Assembly: GCF_015353075.1 (NCBI RefSeq) | Contig: NZ_CP064188.1 | Coordinates: forward strand, 1,240,001-1,304,000 | DNA: 64,000 nt | Direction of reading: 5' to 3' | From: Rhizobium sp. 007 | Lineage (GTDB): Bacteria; Pseudomonadota; Alphaproteobacteria; Rhizobiales; Rhizobiaceae | In this document: piece after piece, positions 45,351 to 54,034 of the stretch | Position numbering within the stretch: position 1 is the first letter of the stretch | Layout: every line of letters starts with the position of its first letter | Notes under the pieces: generated by a model | Databases searched by the model: none | Seen by the model: only the letters and a program-made list of their open reading frames with translations | Told to the model about the DNA's origin: nothing | Position numbers and translations under genes: made by a program

Positions 45351-45589
45351 TGCGACATCCTCGCTTCGGTCCTGCAGCATATACGCTTCGAACTATCCAC
45401 TAGGAACGCTGCAATTGAAACTGAGAAAGCTCAAGCCGAGAGGTGCCCCTCACCCGCCCCGATCTGATCTTGCAACTCGGACCAGCCGCTCAGATCGGGG
45501 CTGATCGTCGTGCCCTGTGGCAGCTCAAAGTGACATTTTAACTCTGCGCCAAAAACGGACGGCTCAACCCCGCTGCCACATTGCGGGTA

Positions 45590-45729
45590 AACGGCATTTT
45601 AGAGATGCGACAGTCTCGCCTCTCCATCTGCTGGTCAACGTCAGAGAACCGCGGTCCCAATTGCGCCTGCTGGTCTATATCGACGATGCCAGCGGCAAGC
45701 TCTTAGCTCTGCGCTCTACGGCCCGTTGA
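45590..45729 (+). pseudogene. Fragment of a third related transposase
   Basis: The frame reads VREPRSQLRLLVYIDDASGKLLALRS, which parallels DRGDPCSLLVFVDDATGRLMQLRF of the neighbouring transposases but is clearly diverged and lacks the catalytic ends. Copy 2 of the IS inserted beside or into an older relative. The rest up to 45961 holds no gene I can support. Confidence 0.5.
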
Positions 45730-45961
45730 AGAACCGTCGGTCGCGCTTAGCTTTGTCGGGTTCGGAGAGCTGTCTGAGCGGATCACCAGCGTGTCGAGAA
45801 TCCGCCGCCAGTCCTGACGTCCACCGAGAAGACGTTACACGACGATATGGTCATCCGCATCTGGCTACGCTCGAACATATTTGCCCCAAGAGTCCAGAAG
45901 CCATTCGTATGTCGGCCAAATCCGACAGTGATCGTCTTCGCCCAACCTGCGGGTGGTTCCT

Positions 45962-47281
45962 TTAATGCGTATCGCCTTCTTCCGAGTGCCGATGCCTGAT
46001 ATTCCGCACGATAAGCGAAATTCCCAAGACGACGACAGGCACCGAGATTGCCATCACAATTTCTGATCCAAACTCGATGCCAAACAAGTGTACCCCTTTG
46101 GCGACATATCCAATCAGTCCGACGACATAGTACGATATGGCAGCAACGGAGAGGCCCTCAACGGTCTGCTGCAGGCGTAATTGCATTTTTGCCCTGCGGT
46201 CCATGGAGTTTAATAACGTCATGTTGATCTGCTCCAGCTCGACATCGATCCAGCTCCTTAGCAAGGACGTGGCACGAGCCAGTTTGCGCGAGAGATTTGC
46301 CTGGCGCTCCTCTACAGATTGGCAGGTCCGCATCGCCGGTGCCAGGCGGCGCTCCAAGAAAGTACCAAGGCTCTCGCTCCCGGATGTCGCTGTTTCGGCA
46401 AGCGCCCGAATTCGCTCTTGGACAATTTCGTAGTAGGCGCGGCCGGCGCCGAACCGGTAAAGGCTCATCGCAGCATTCGCTTCGAGTTCGGCCGCCAGAC
46501 GGGTAATTTCCGCAAGCAGTTGATCGGCTTCGTCGCGAGCGTGCTGTTTCATCCGCTGAGTGACCGCCGTCAGGCTAGCTTCTATCCGGCGGATCTCGGG
46601 TGACAGCGATTGTGCCAAAGGCAATGCCATCATTGCAAGTGTTCTATAGGTCTCAATGTCCAGAAGCTTCTGAACGAGCGCACCGCGCGAGCTGTCGGAT
46701 AGACCGCGGTCAATAACGAGGATCTTTGTCAGGCCATCCCCATCCGGACGGAAATCCGTAAGAATGGTGGCCTCCCCGCTTCTGAGGTCACTGCGGCAAA
46801 GGCTCGTCCGGTCGAAAACGGCGAGGTCCTTCTGCGTCTCTTCAGTGTCAGATCTTATCTCCAGCCGTATTCCCGAGATGAAGGGTCCGGGTTGCGAAAA
46901 TCCGTCACCGAATGGATGCACAGGGATCTCAGCCCCGAACTTTTCCGGAGCGGGGCTGTCCCAGAAATAGGTCGAGAATTCCGTGTGGCGTTCCCATCTC
47001 AGCGTTCCTTGTCCCCAGCTGATCGCATGGTGATTGGTCTCGTGAGACGGAGGCGGCGATCCGCTCGATTGGGAGAGCCGCTTTACGATATCATGATCCT
47101 GATCGGGCTCGCTGTCCGTCAAGAAAGCAAGCTGAAAGATGACGCGAGGTACCGTAATAAGGGCATATGGCCGAGCGTGGATTTCGCCCACCGCTCTTTC
47201 ACGAAGAGCGGCCGGTCTGAAAGCAAAAACACCCCTGCTCATTTGGCCCCCGGCAACAGTTGAGTTTCTACCCGTTGCCAT
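45962..47281 (-). CDS. DUF3422-family membrane protein
   Basis: The 439-residue protein has the DUF3422 opening (RERAVGEIHARPY), a central long helical region (about residues 205-350) and two C-terminal membrane helices (about 365-420, VAAISYYVVGLIGYV and VMAISVPVVVLGISLIV). The family is of unknown function, found in proteobacteria, and resembles CorA-like coiled-coil membrane proteins in layout. The ATG at 47281 is kept; an ATG 13 codons later is possible. Confidence 0.82.
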   Translation of the reverse strand: MATGRNSTVAGGQMSRGVFAFRPAALRERAVGEIHARPYALITVPRVIFQLAFLTDSEPDQDHDIVKRLSQSSGSPPPSHETNHHAISWGQGTLRWERHTEFSTYFWDSPAPEKFGAEIPVHPFGDGFSQPGPFISGIRLEIRSDTEETQKDLAVFDRTSLCRSDLRSGEATILTDFRPDGDGLTKILVIDRGLSDSSRGALVQKLLDIETYRTLAMMALPLAQSLSPEIRRIEASLTAVTQRMKQHARDEADQLLAEITRLAAELEANAAMSLYRFGAGRAYYEIVQERIRALAETATSGSESLGTFLERRLAPAMRTCQSVEERQANLSRKLARATSLLRSWIDVELEQINMTLLNSMDRRAKMQLRLQQTVEGLSVAAISYYVVGLIGYVAKGVHLFGIEFGSEIVMAISVPVVVLGISLIVRNIRHRHSEEGDTH

Positions 47282-47806
47282 GCCTCAAATGTCATGTAAA
47301 TCAATTTGTTAAGCTAGGTCGAGTTTAATCGATTATAGGGCAGCAGTCCGGCTGCAACCCGATTGCGCATCAGCAGCAGAAGCGGCCGCAAAAGTGGCAA
47401 AGTTCAGGAAGGGAGCCGGCGAGCGGCGGGTGCAGCATCGCACAACTGGGTGCATCGGGGCACCGGTCCGCGCGATTACGGCGATCACGATTGGACCTGG
47501 TTGCCCCGTATGGCCAACGCCGGTGCATGATTGTCCCAATCGCGCCGGTCGTCCAGGTATGAACGCCTGCGCAAATCGCCGTCGCCGGTCAGAAGCGGTG
47601 CTTCCATCAGCGGCGCTGACGGGGCGCTCCGGGCCAAGCTGGGTATATGGATGTTATCAGGCGCCGCAATGCCGGAAGCGGCAGCGGGAGGGCGGCGTCT
47701 TCAGGCAACAGACAGTTACAGTCGCCGCTTACTCCGCGCCCTCCCCTCGCCTACCCGGCTCTCAATATCTGACCACTACTTCAGGCGTGCGGCTTCTTTG
47801 GCCGTT
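47282..47806. other. GC-rich intergenic region
   Basis: Open frames on both strands are artefacts of high GC; none shows a family or a ribosome site. No terminator for minE stands out. Confidence 0.35.
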
Positions 47807-48067
47807 TCAAGCAGCTTGCGCCTCTGCCTTCAATGGGATCTCGACGTCGATTTCCAAAATCGACACGTGCTCATTGCGATCCATCTTTACTTGGACCTTG
47901 TCGTTGTCGAGCTGCACATGCTTGGCAATCACCGCAAGGATTTCCTCGCGCAGCAGCGATACAAGGTCTGAACCCGCCGACGAGCGTTCGTGGGCCAGAA
48001 GCACCTGCAGGCGTTCACGGGCCGCGGGGGCGGTTTTCTTCTTGCCGAAAAGACTGAAGATGTTCAT
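47807..48067 (-). CDS. minE: Cell division topological specificity factor MinE
   Basis: The 86-residue protein has the N-terminal membrane-targeting and MinD-binding region ([28 protein letters not shown]) split by RSSAGSDLV, and the C-terminal dimerisation domain ([21 protein letters not shown]). MinE stimulates MinD ATPase and clears MinCD from midcell. Its ATG overlaps the minD stop (ATGA). It is the last gene of minCDE. Confidence 0.97.
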   Translation of the reverse strand: MNIFSLFGKKKTAPAARERLQVLLAHERSSAGSDLVSLLREEILAVIAKHVQLDNDKVQVKMDRNEHVSILEIDVEIPLKAEAQAA

Positions 48068-48879
48068 GCGGCCCTCCGTCCGAATATCTTGCCGAAGAGA
48101 CCGCGCTTTTCCCCGGGAATTGTGATCGGTACTTCCTCACCGGCAAGCCGGCGGGCGGCATCGAAATATGCCATCGCGGGTGCACTGCGGCTATCGGCGA
48201 GCGTCACCGGCGCGCCAATATTGGAGGCGCGTAGAACATCCATGCTTTCGGGAACAATGCCGAGGAGCGGAATGGAAAGGATCTCCAGGACGTCATCGAC
48301 TTTGAGCATATCGCCCCGTTCGGCTCGGTTGGCATCGTAGCGGGTCAGGAGCAGATGCTTCTCCATCCGCTCGCCGCGTTCTGCCTTGGCGGTCTTGGCG
48401 TCCAATAGGCCGATGATGCGGTCCGAATCACGGACCGAAGAAACTTCCGGGTTGGTGACGACGACGGCGATATCGGCATGGCGCATTGCAAGGGTCGCCC
48501 CACGTTCGATGCCTGCGGGGCTATCGCAGATGATCCAGTCGAAGTGGCGCTTCAGGTCGGCCATGACACGTTCGACACCCTCCGGCGTCAAGTTGTCCTT
48601 GTCGCGCGTTTGCGATGCCGGGAGCAGAAACAGCGTCTCGAGTCGCTTGTCGCGTATCAGCGCCTGAGGGAGCTTGGCATCGCCTTGTATGACGTTGATC
48701 AGGTCGTAGACGACCCTTCGCTCCGCACCCATCACGAGATCGAGATTGCGTAGCCCGACGTCAAAATCGACGACGACCACTTTTTCGTTCCTCTGCGCCA
48801 GAGCCGCTCCAAGCGCGGCGGTAGAAGTTGTCTTGCCAACTCCGCCTTTGCCTGAAGTGACGACGATGACTTTCCCCAT
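48064..48879 (-). CDS. minD: Septum-site determining ATPase MinD
   Basis: The 271-residue ATPase has the deviant Walker [11 protein letters not shown] near residue 10, the switch motif [12 protein letters not shown], and DSPAGIE, and ends in an amphipathic membrane-targeting helix ([13 protein letters not shown]). It recruits MinC to the membrane and oscillates with MinE. It is separated from minC by 32 bp. Confidence 0.97.
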   Translation of the reverse strand: MGKVIVVTSGKGGVGKTTSTAALGAALAQRNEKVVVVDFDVGLRNLDLVMGAERRVVYDLINVIQGDAKLPQALIRDKRLETLFLLPASQTRDKDNLTPEGVERVMADLKRHFDWIICDSPAGIERGATLAMRHADIAVVVTNPEVSSVRDSDRIIGLLDAKTAKAERGERMEKHLLLTRYDANRAERGDMLKVDDVLEILSIPLLGIVPESMDVLRASNIGAPVTLADSRSAPAMAYFDAARRLAGEEVPITIPGEKRGLFGKIFGRRAA

Positions 48880-48911
48880 CTTGCTCTCCTGTGTCCTAGC
48901 CGGCTTTCGGC

Positions 48912-49634
48912 TCAGATAAGTTTCTCTGCCATGATCGTGTCGCCTTCCAGCCAGAGCTGGACAGCTTGTCCTCGAAGGTTCGAGGCCATGTCTTCAGCGG
49001 TCTTGTAGACGCCATCAATCGCAACTAGCTCTGCCTCGAGCTTTCGGCAGAAGATCCGCGCGGACGCATTTCCGACCGACCCCGCCATGGCCCGGCCCCG
49101 CAAGGTGCCATAAACATGGACCGAACCTCCGGCGATGATCTCCGAACCGGAGGCAACAGAACCGACGATGGTGACATCGCCTTCCGGGAAAATCACTGAC
49201 TGGCCTGAACGCACGGGCTGCCGGATCACGATGGACTGGAGCGCCGGACGCGCTTCGCTTGCCGGCGGCTTGCTTTGCAGATCGATGATTGGTTCCGCTT
49301 TTGGAAGCTCAAAGTCGGAAACCGGCCGTCCGCCCTTCAGTGCAGGCGGCATGCCTGGCCCAAGGATTGACGGCCGCCCGCCCTCGATTCCCATGACGCT
49401 CACATTGCGTTGCGTTAGTTCCGCAATAAGGTCCTTCAACTGCGATCGGTCGATCTGCAGGTCCGTGACATCAAGCACGATGGGCCGGCCCAAAAAGAAT
49501 CCGGCTGAGCGGGCTGCGAGATCATCCAGCCTCGCCAGCCAATCATCGAGCGGGAGATCTGGAGAAAGCATGACCGCGAGGAAAGAGCGGCCCTTGATGC
49601 GGATAGAGCGAGCGTCTGTTAGCACTTTGGTCAT
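48912..49634 (-). CDS. minC: Septum-site determining protein MinC
   Basis: The 240-residue protein has the N-terminal FtsZ-inhibiting domain (residues 1-105) and the C-terminal beta-helix domain that binds MinD (GSVASGSEIIAGGSVHVYG, then RGRAMAGSVGN). It blocks FtsZ assembly away from midcell. It is the first gene of minCDE. In several Rhizobiaceae the operon lies on a chromid or megaplasmid, which is one reason to place this window there. Confidence 0.96.
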   Translation of the reverse strand: MTKVLTDARSIRIKGRSFLAVMLSPDLPLDDWLARLDDLAARSAGFFLGRPIVLDVTDLQIDRSQLKDLIAELTQRNVSVMGIEGGRPSILGPGMPPALKGGRPVSDFELPKAEPIIDLQSKPPASEARPALQSIVIRQPVRSGQSVIFPEGDVTIVGSVASGSEIIAGGSVHVYGTLRGRAMAGSVGNASARIFCRKLEAELVAIDGVYKTAEDMASNLRGQAVQLWLEGDTIMAEKLI

Positions 49635-49725
49635 CTATGTTAAGAAATCGTTGACCATATTTACCGCCGCCATGGTTAACAAAGAGTTAACAGTATTAAG
49701 AAAGGTTTGCGCAGCCGCTGGGCAA

Positions 49726-50353
49726 TCATGCCGCTGGATCTTCTTGACGAAGTCTCTCTGAGATCTCCCGTGCCGACATGGGCTTTCCGACGAGGTATCC
49801 TTGAAGCTGATCACATCCTGTGTCGCGTAAAATCGCTGCCTGGCGGGCATTCTCGATGCCTCGGCGGAACGGGAATATTAAGAGCCGTTGCCAAGGAGAT
49901 CGTCGCGCGAAGAACCTCAATGCCGTTTGCAGCGTCTTCGACACCCGAAACAAGTGATCGATCGATCTTCATCCGATCGAAGCCAAACTGCCGCAGTGCG
50001 CCAATACTCGCATAGCCGCAACCGAAGTCGTCAAGCGCGAACTTGATTCTGACGCGCTTAAGCTGGTCGATGGACCGGCGGGCCTGATCAGGATTCGTCA
50101 TGAGGACGCTTTCGGTTATCTCCAAAGTCAGGCGGTTGGCGTCGAAATCAGATTCCTGCAGAACCGCAATCACTTGCGCCCCGAAGTCCGGATTACACAG
50201 CTGGATTGGTGAGACATTGACGGACAACGTCAGGCCCGGCCAGGCTCTCGCATGGCAGATCGACGCACGCAGCATGTGAACGCCGAGAGCGTCTATGAGG
50301 CCGGATTTTTCAGCAAGTGGGATGAAAGCGTGGTTAACGACAGTCGTAACCAT
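49726..50353 (-). pseudogene. Truncated, frameshifted EAL-domain (c-di-GMP phosphodiesterase) gene
   Basis: The frame from 50353 to about 49875 shows FIPLAEKSGLIDALG, LTLEITESVL, ALDDFGCGYAS and KIDRSLV of an EAL domain. A different frame then continues GIENARQAAILRDTGCDQLQGYLVGKPM to 49726. The shift fits loss of two bases around 49865-49875. The part with the EAL motif itself is absent and the upstream sequence is not recognisable. It cannot encode an active phosphodiesterase. Confidence 0.75.
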
Positions 50354-50484
50354 CCAACGCAGTCAGCGGCGCTGAAATGATAGCCCGCCACCGGGATCCA
50401 AAGCAAACACCGCGTTAAGCTGCCCGAAAGAAAAAAAGCGTAGAAGTTCAAATTGATCCATGTTCTCGAGCTGCTGAAACGATC

Positions 50485-52395
50485 ATGAGTACAACCTGGC
50501 AGATACTGACGGGAAACCTCGCCGTCGTTGCGCTTGTCATGTCGCTGTGGGCTCATTTCTATTATCGATTCCGCGATGTTTCCGCGCTTCAGTCGAGGGT
50601 CGCATTCGGTCTGACAATGGGCCTCGGCGCCATTGCATCGATGTTGCTTTCGATCCCTGTCAACTCCGGGACATTCATCGATTTGAGATCGTCGCTGATT
50701 GCGATCTCCGGGCTGTTTGGCGGGCCGGTGGCAGCCATTGCCACGATGGCTGTTGCAGGCGCCTTCCGGATATTTTCAGGCGGAGCGGGAACAATCAACG
50801 GCATTACCGGTATCCTGCTGATCGGCGCCGTTGGTCTTGCCGCTCACATAGTCGTTCAAAACCGCAAGATCGGGATTATCGATGTCGTGCTCTTGGCTGC
50901 TGCGGTTTGCGTAACACTCGTGGGGTCACTGATCCTGCTAAGCTACGCCGATGGCCAAACGCTTACGACAATCGTTGCACCCGCTGTCTTCCTGAATTCC
51001 TGCGCCATCATCATCTCCGGGCTTGTCCTGTTGCAGTTCGAACGCATTGCACTCGAACGTGATCTGTTGACGGCCGCCCTCACCCAGACATCCGACTACC
51101 ATTACGTCAAGAATAGCCAGAGCCAGTTTGTCATCGTCAACCGCAATGTCGCCGAACATCATCACTTCAGCTCGCCGGCCGAGATGATCGGCCTCACCGA
51201 TTTTCAGCTTGCAACGCAACGGCGCGCGGAGATCCTGTTTGCCGAAGAGCAAGAGCTTGTGCGGAGCGGCAAACCCGTGATCGACAAGATCGAACAGCTT
51301 CGTGAGGGCGAGCAGGAAAGGTGCTACTCGACGTCCAAGTTTCCTTTGCGCGACGGAAAGGGCGAAATCATCGGTCTTGCTGGCGCCACGCGCGACATCA
51401 CGGAACAGCGGCGCGTGGAGCACGAACTGACCGAAAGCCGGAATCTGCTGTCGCACGCGATGGCCGGCATGTCGGATGGATTTGCGATGTTCGGTCCTGA
51501 CGGCACGCTGCTATTCTGTAACGAGCAGTACAGGTGTCTTTTCCCCTTATCTGCTCCAGCGCGGATTCCCGGGGCCAACATTAAAGACATTCTGCGGAAG
51601 GTCGCGGAGACAGAGGAGCGGCGCGATCTACCCAAGCAAGTGACAGACGACTGGATCGACAACGCCGTCGCGCACCTGCATCAGGACAAGGACGAGGAGA
51701 TTGACCTCTGTGATGGCCGCTGGCTCAGCTTGCGGACGCGACTGACGACCGACGGGAAAGCACTTGTTGTCGTATCCGACATCACAGCCATGAAGCAGGC
51801 CGAGCACTCGCTACGTGAACTTGCCGAGCAAATGAAGAGTTTGGCGGAAACGGATGCTTTAACGGGGATCGTCAACCGGCGAGCTTTCGACCAGGCGATC
51901 GTCATCGAGCTCGCCCGGAGCACCAGAAACCGGACCCCGCTCAGCCTGCTTTTGATCGATGTCGATCGTTTCAAGGCTTATAACGACACTTACGGTCATG
52001 TTGCCGGCGACGAATGTCTCAAAGCCGTGAGCGATTGTTTACGCCAGGTTGTCAAGCGCCGCACCGATGTCGTCGCCCGCTTTGGTGGTGAGGAATTCGT
52101 CGTTCTGCTGCCCGAAACCGACGAAGGCGCAGCCCAGGCGCTTGCCCGCAAATTCCTGACGGGGCTTCGGGCGCTGGAAATACCGCATGCGGGCAGCGAA
52201 TTCCGGTATGTCACCGCAAGTGTCGGCGTTTCGACAAAGCTAAGCTCTTCTTCCGAACTCGTATCGTCTGAACTGATCAAACGCGCGGACGACGCTCTTT
52301 ATGATGCCAAACGCAACGGTCGCAACCAGATCAGCGCCTGGAGTGCCCAAAAATGCGATGGGCGTCGACAAAAGGGGCCATCGCGCTCAAGATGA
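50485..52395 (+). CDS. Membrane diguanylate cyclase with LytS-type sensor, PAS and GGDEF domains
   Basis: The 636-residue protein has six or so N-terminal membrane helices of the 5TMR-LYT type (about residues 5-190), two PAS-like regions (about 200-305 and 315-425) and a GGDEF domain (about 455-615) with RFGGEEFVVLLP at the active site. It makes c-di-GMP from two GTP, so it probably controls motility, exopolysaccharide and biofilm. The upstream half of the inhibitory RxxD motif is not obvious. It is divergent from the EAL remnant. Confidence 0.9.
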   Translation: MSTTWQILTGNLAVVALVMSLWAHFYYRFRDVSALQSRVAFGLTMGLGAIASMLLSIPVNSGTFIDLRSSLIAISGLFGGPVAAIATMAVAGAFRIFSGGAGTINGITGILLIGAVGLAAHIVVQNRKIGIIDVVLLAAAVCVTLVGSLILLSYADGQTLTTIVAPAVFLNSCAIIISGLVLLQFERIALERDLLTAALTQTSDYHYVKNSQSQFVIVNRNVAEHHHFSSPAEMIGLTDFQLATQRRAEILFAEEQELVRSGKPVIDKIEQLREGEQERCYSTSKFPLRDGKGEIIGLAGATRDITEQRRVEHELTESRNLLSHAMAGMSDGFAMFGPDGTLLFCNEQYRCLFPLSAPARIPGANIKDILRKVAETEERRDLPKQVTDDWIDNAVAHLHQDKDEEIDLCDGRWLSLRTRLTTDGKALVVVSDITAMKQAEHSLRELAEQMKSLAETDALTGIVNRRAFDQAIVIELARSTRNRTPLSLLLIDVDRFKAYNDTYGHVAGDECLKAVSDCLRQVVKRRTDVVARFGGEEFVVLLPETDEGAAQALARKFLTGLRALEIPHAGSEFRYVTASVGVSTKLSSSSELVSSELIKRADDALYDAKRNGRNQISAWSAQKCDGRRQKGPSRSR

Positions 52396-52590
52396 TTGGC
52401 CTTCCCCGGGCGGCCGCCATTTCCGGCATCCTGACACCGTAAAGATCAACCATTTGGCCTGGACGCCTCCAATCCCCCACGACCGTTTGGACGGGTCGAG
52501 TTGAGCCTGCATCCCTCAACACGCCTCAACAATGCGAAGCGAGCTTCGCGTCAATGCGAAGAATGGTGATTTTATTGTCGACGTCTCGCC

Positions 52591-52849
52591 TCAGGCAGCA
52601 TCACTGCGCGCGGAAGAACCGCTGTTTCGCGTAATTGGAAGTGTAACGGCAAATGTCGATCCGGATCCCCTTGCACTGCGAACCTCGATTGAGCCTTGGT
52701 GCAGTTCGACGATCTGCTTCACCAGACCGGCCAGGATCGAGAAGCACAATGCCCTGGCGCAGGCTTTCCAGGATAGATTCAAACGATTGCGGCATCATCC
52801 GGCCCTGATTCAGATATGGCACGTTGCACGTATCCGTAGCATTCGACAC
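52591..52849 (-). pseudogene. Remnant of a histidine-kinase ATPase domain
   Basis: Two frames together show the end of a HATPase domain: PQSFESILESLRQG in one, and GLVKQIVELHQGSIEVRSARGSGSTFAVTLP in the other, which match the F-box, G2 box and C-terminal strand of sensor kinases. The N-terminal sensor, H-box and N-box are missing. The rest of 52396-52989 holds no other gene. Confidence 0.65.
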
Positions 52850-52989
52850 AAATGATAATGTTTCGCTAAGATCTCTCAGCAGGAGTTCCTAGACGGGACT
52901 CTGCAGCCAGCGTGGTGGTTATCGAGGGACCTCGCCGCTGCCGGCAATGAATTGCGCCGGCACCTCAGGTGCCGGCGAGTATCTCAACA

Positions 52990-53757
52990 TCAGTTCGCCG
53001 GCTCGGTGGGCGTCTCCGTGACAATCGTGACTGTTGTCGTCGTTTCCGTGGTTGTTGGCTCCTCAACCGTATCCACGGCCTCCGGATCGGGCAGCGTTTC
53101 GCGAATCTCGTCGATCTTGCCGACTGCCGGTCCCACGCCGAGGATTTCCTTGGCTTCAGCAAGGGCATCGTCGCTCACGACGCCCCCTTTTGTGAAGCCC
53201 GTAAGGGCCTCGCGCAGCGCCTCATCGCTCAGCGCCGGATCGGTCGGAACCACATCGGGCCCGCTTACCTTTTCGAATTCAGCATATGCCATGACGTAGG
53301 CCGCAACGGGAGCCAGTCGCGGGTCGTTGGAATGCATGTAGGCGTGATAGTTGCGGTTCAACGAACTCAGTCCAACCGTGTCCGATTTAGTGTTCTTCAG
53401 ACTTTTCTTTGCAGCGTTGCCGCTCTTGACGGGCTTATCCGCCTTTGTTGCCTTACCAGTCTTTTTGTCATGAAAGAAAAGCGATTCGAGCGTCGGCGTG
53501 CTTGCACCCGACTTTGAACTCGTCTTCGAATGGGAATGCGCATTGCCAGACTTGCCATGGTTCGAGCCCGCGCTGCCGTGGTTGCCTCCATTCCCATTCC
53601 CATTCCCATTGCCGTTTCCACCACCACCAGAATTGCCGTTGCCATTTCCGTCCTTGGCGAGGGCCTCGTTCGAGATTCCGACCGTAGCGCCCGTTAGTGG
53701 TGCGACTGTCATCGTAAGCGCAAGAATGCCCCGGCTGATCAGTTTTCTGATTGGCAT
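52990..53757 (-). CDS. Secreted Gly/Asn-rich low-complexity protein
   Basis: The 255-residue protein has a signal peptide ending in ALAKDG, then a GNGNGN-rich stretch (about residues 35-65), a Ser/His/Lys-rich linker, and a C-terminal region with NRNYHAYMHSNDPRLAPVAAYVMAYAEFE before a Thr/Glu-rich tail. The ATG at 53757 has GAGGAGA six bases upstream. Function is unknown. A similar but shorter protein lies at 56072-56533, on the far side of the two-component system between them. Confidence 0.78.
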   Translation of the reverse strand: MPIRKLISRGILALTMTVAPLTGATVGISNEALAKDGNGNGNSGGGGNGNGNGNGNGGNHGSAGSNHGKSGNAHSHSKTSSKSGASTPTLESLFFHDKKTGKATKADKPVKSGNAAKKSLKNTKSDTVGLSSLNRNYHAYMHSNDPRLAPVAAYVMAYAEFEKVSGPDVVPTDPALSDEALREALTGFTKGGVVSDDALAEAKEILGVGPAVGKIDEIRETLPDPEAVDTVEEPTTTETTTTVTIVTETPTEPAN

Positions 53758-54034
53758 GCGATGTCTCCTCGTTAAAGCGGCGGCGATGAAAATCACGGCC
53801 AGCCGCCGATGATCGGCTTCAGTGAACGCAACGATAGCTTGCGCGGCGGCGCGATTCCATGCTCCTCAGACCAATGCCGCAGCGGTTAGGACTTAGGTCC
53901 GATGGATGGATTCTAAACGTCTGATAGTGGACGCTTGACACGCTCGCCATTGACCGCCGCAGCGGAGAAGGTAGGCTATCTGCAAGATCGAAACGGGTCG
54001 CCCACGCAGTGCGACCAATCCCCGAGAATAACTC

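Larger units (their letters stand above)
43132..45580 (+). mobile_element. Insertion sequence, ISNCY/IS481-like, copy 2
   Basis: The left inverted repeat starts at 43132 with the same first 24 bases as copy 1; the right end (45557-45580) ends in GCCACA. Only TTGTG (43127-43131) separates it from copy 1. The right flank is TTGCG, one base from TTGTG. It carries a full transposase and an intact passenger gene, and is slightly diverged from copy 1, so it is not a very recent duplicate. Confidence 0.7.

Noticed and set aside
47394..48125. 243-residue plus-strand frame across minE and the minD end
   Set aside because: It is antisense to minDE in a GC-rich region and has no ribosome site or family.
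49866..49892. GGAAC...CGTT pair inside the EAL remnant
   Set aside because: The spacer is 15 nt, outside the EcfG range, and no gene start follows.
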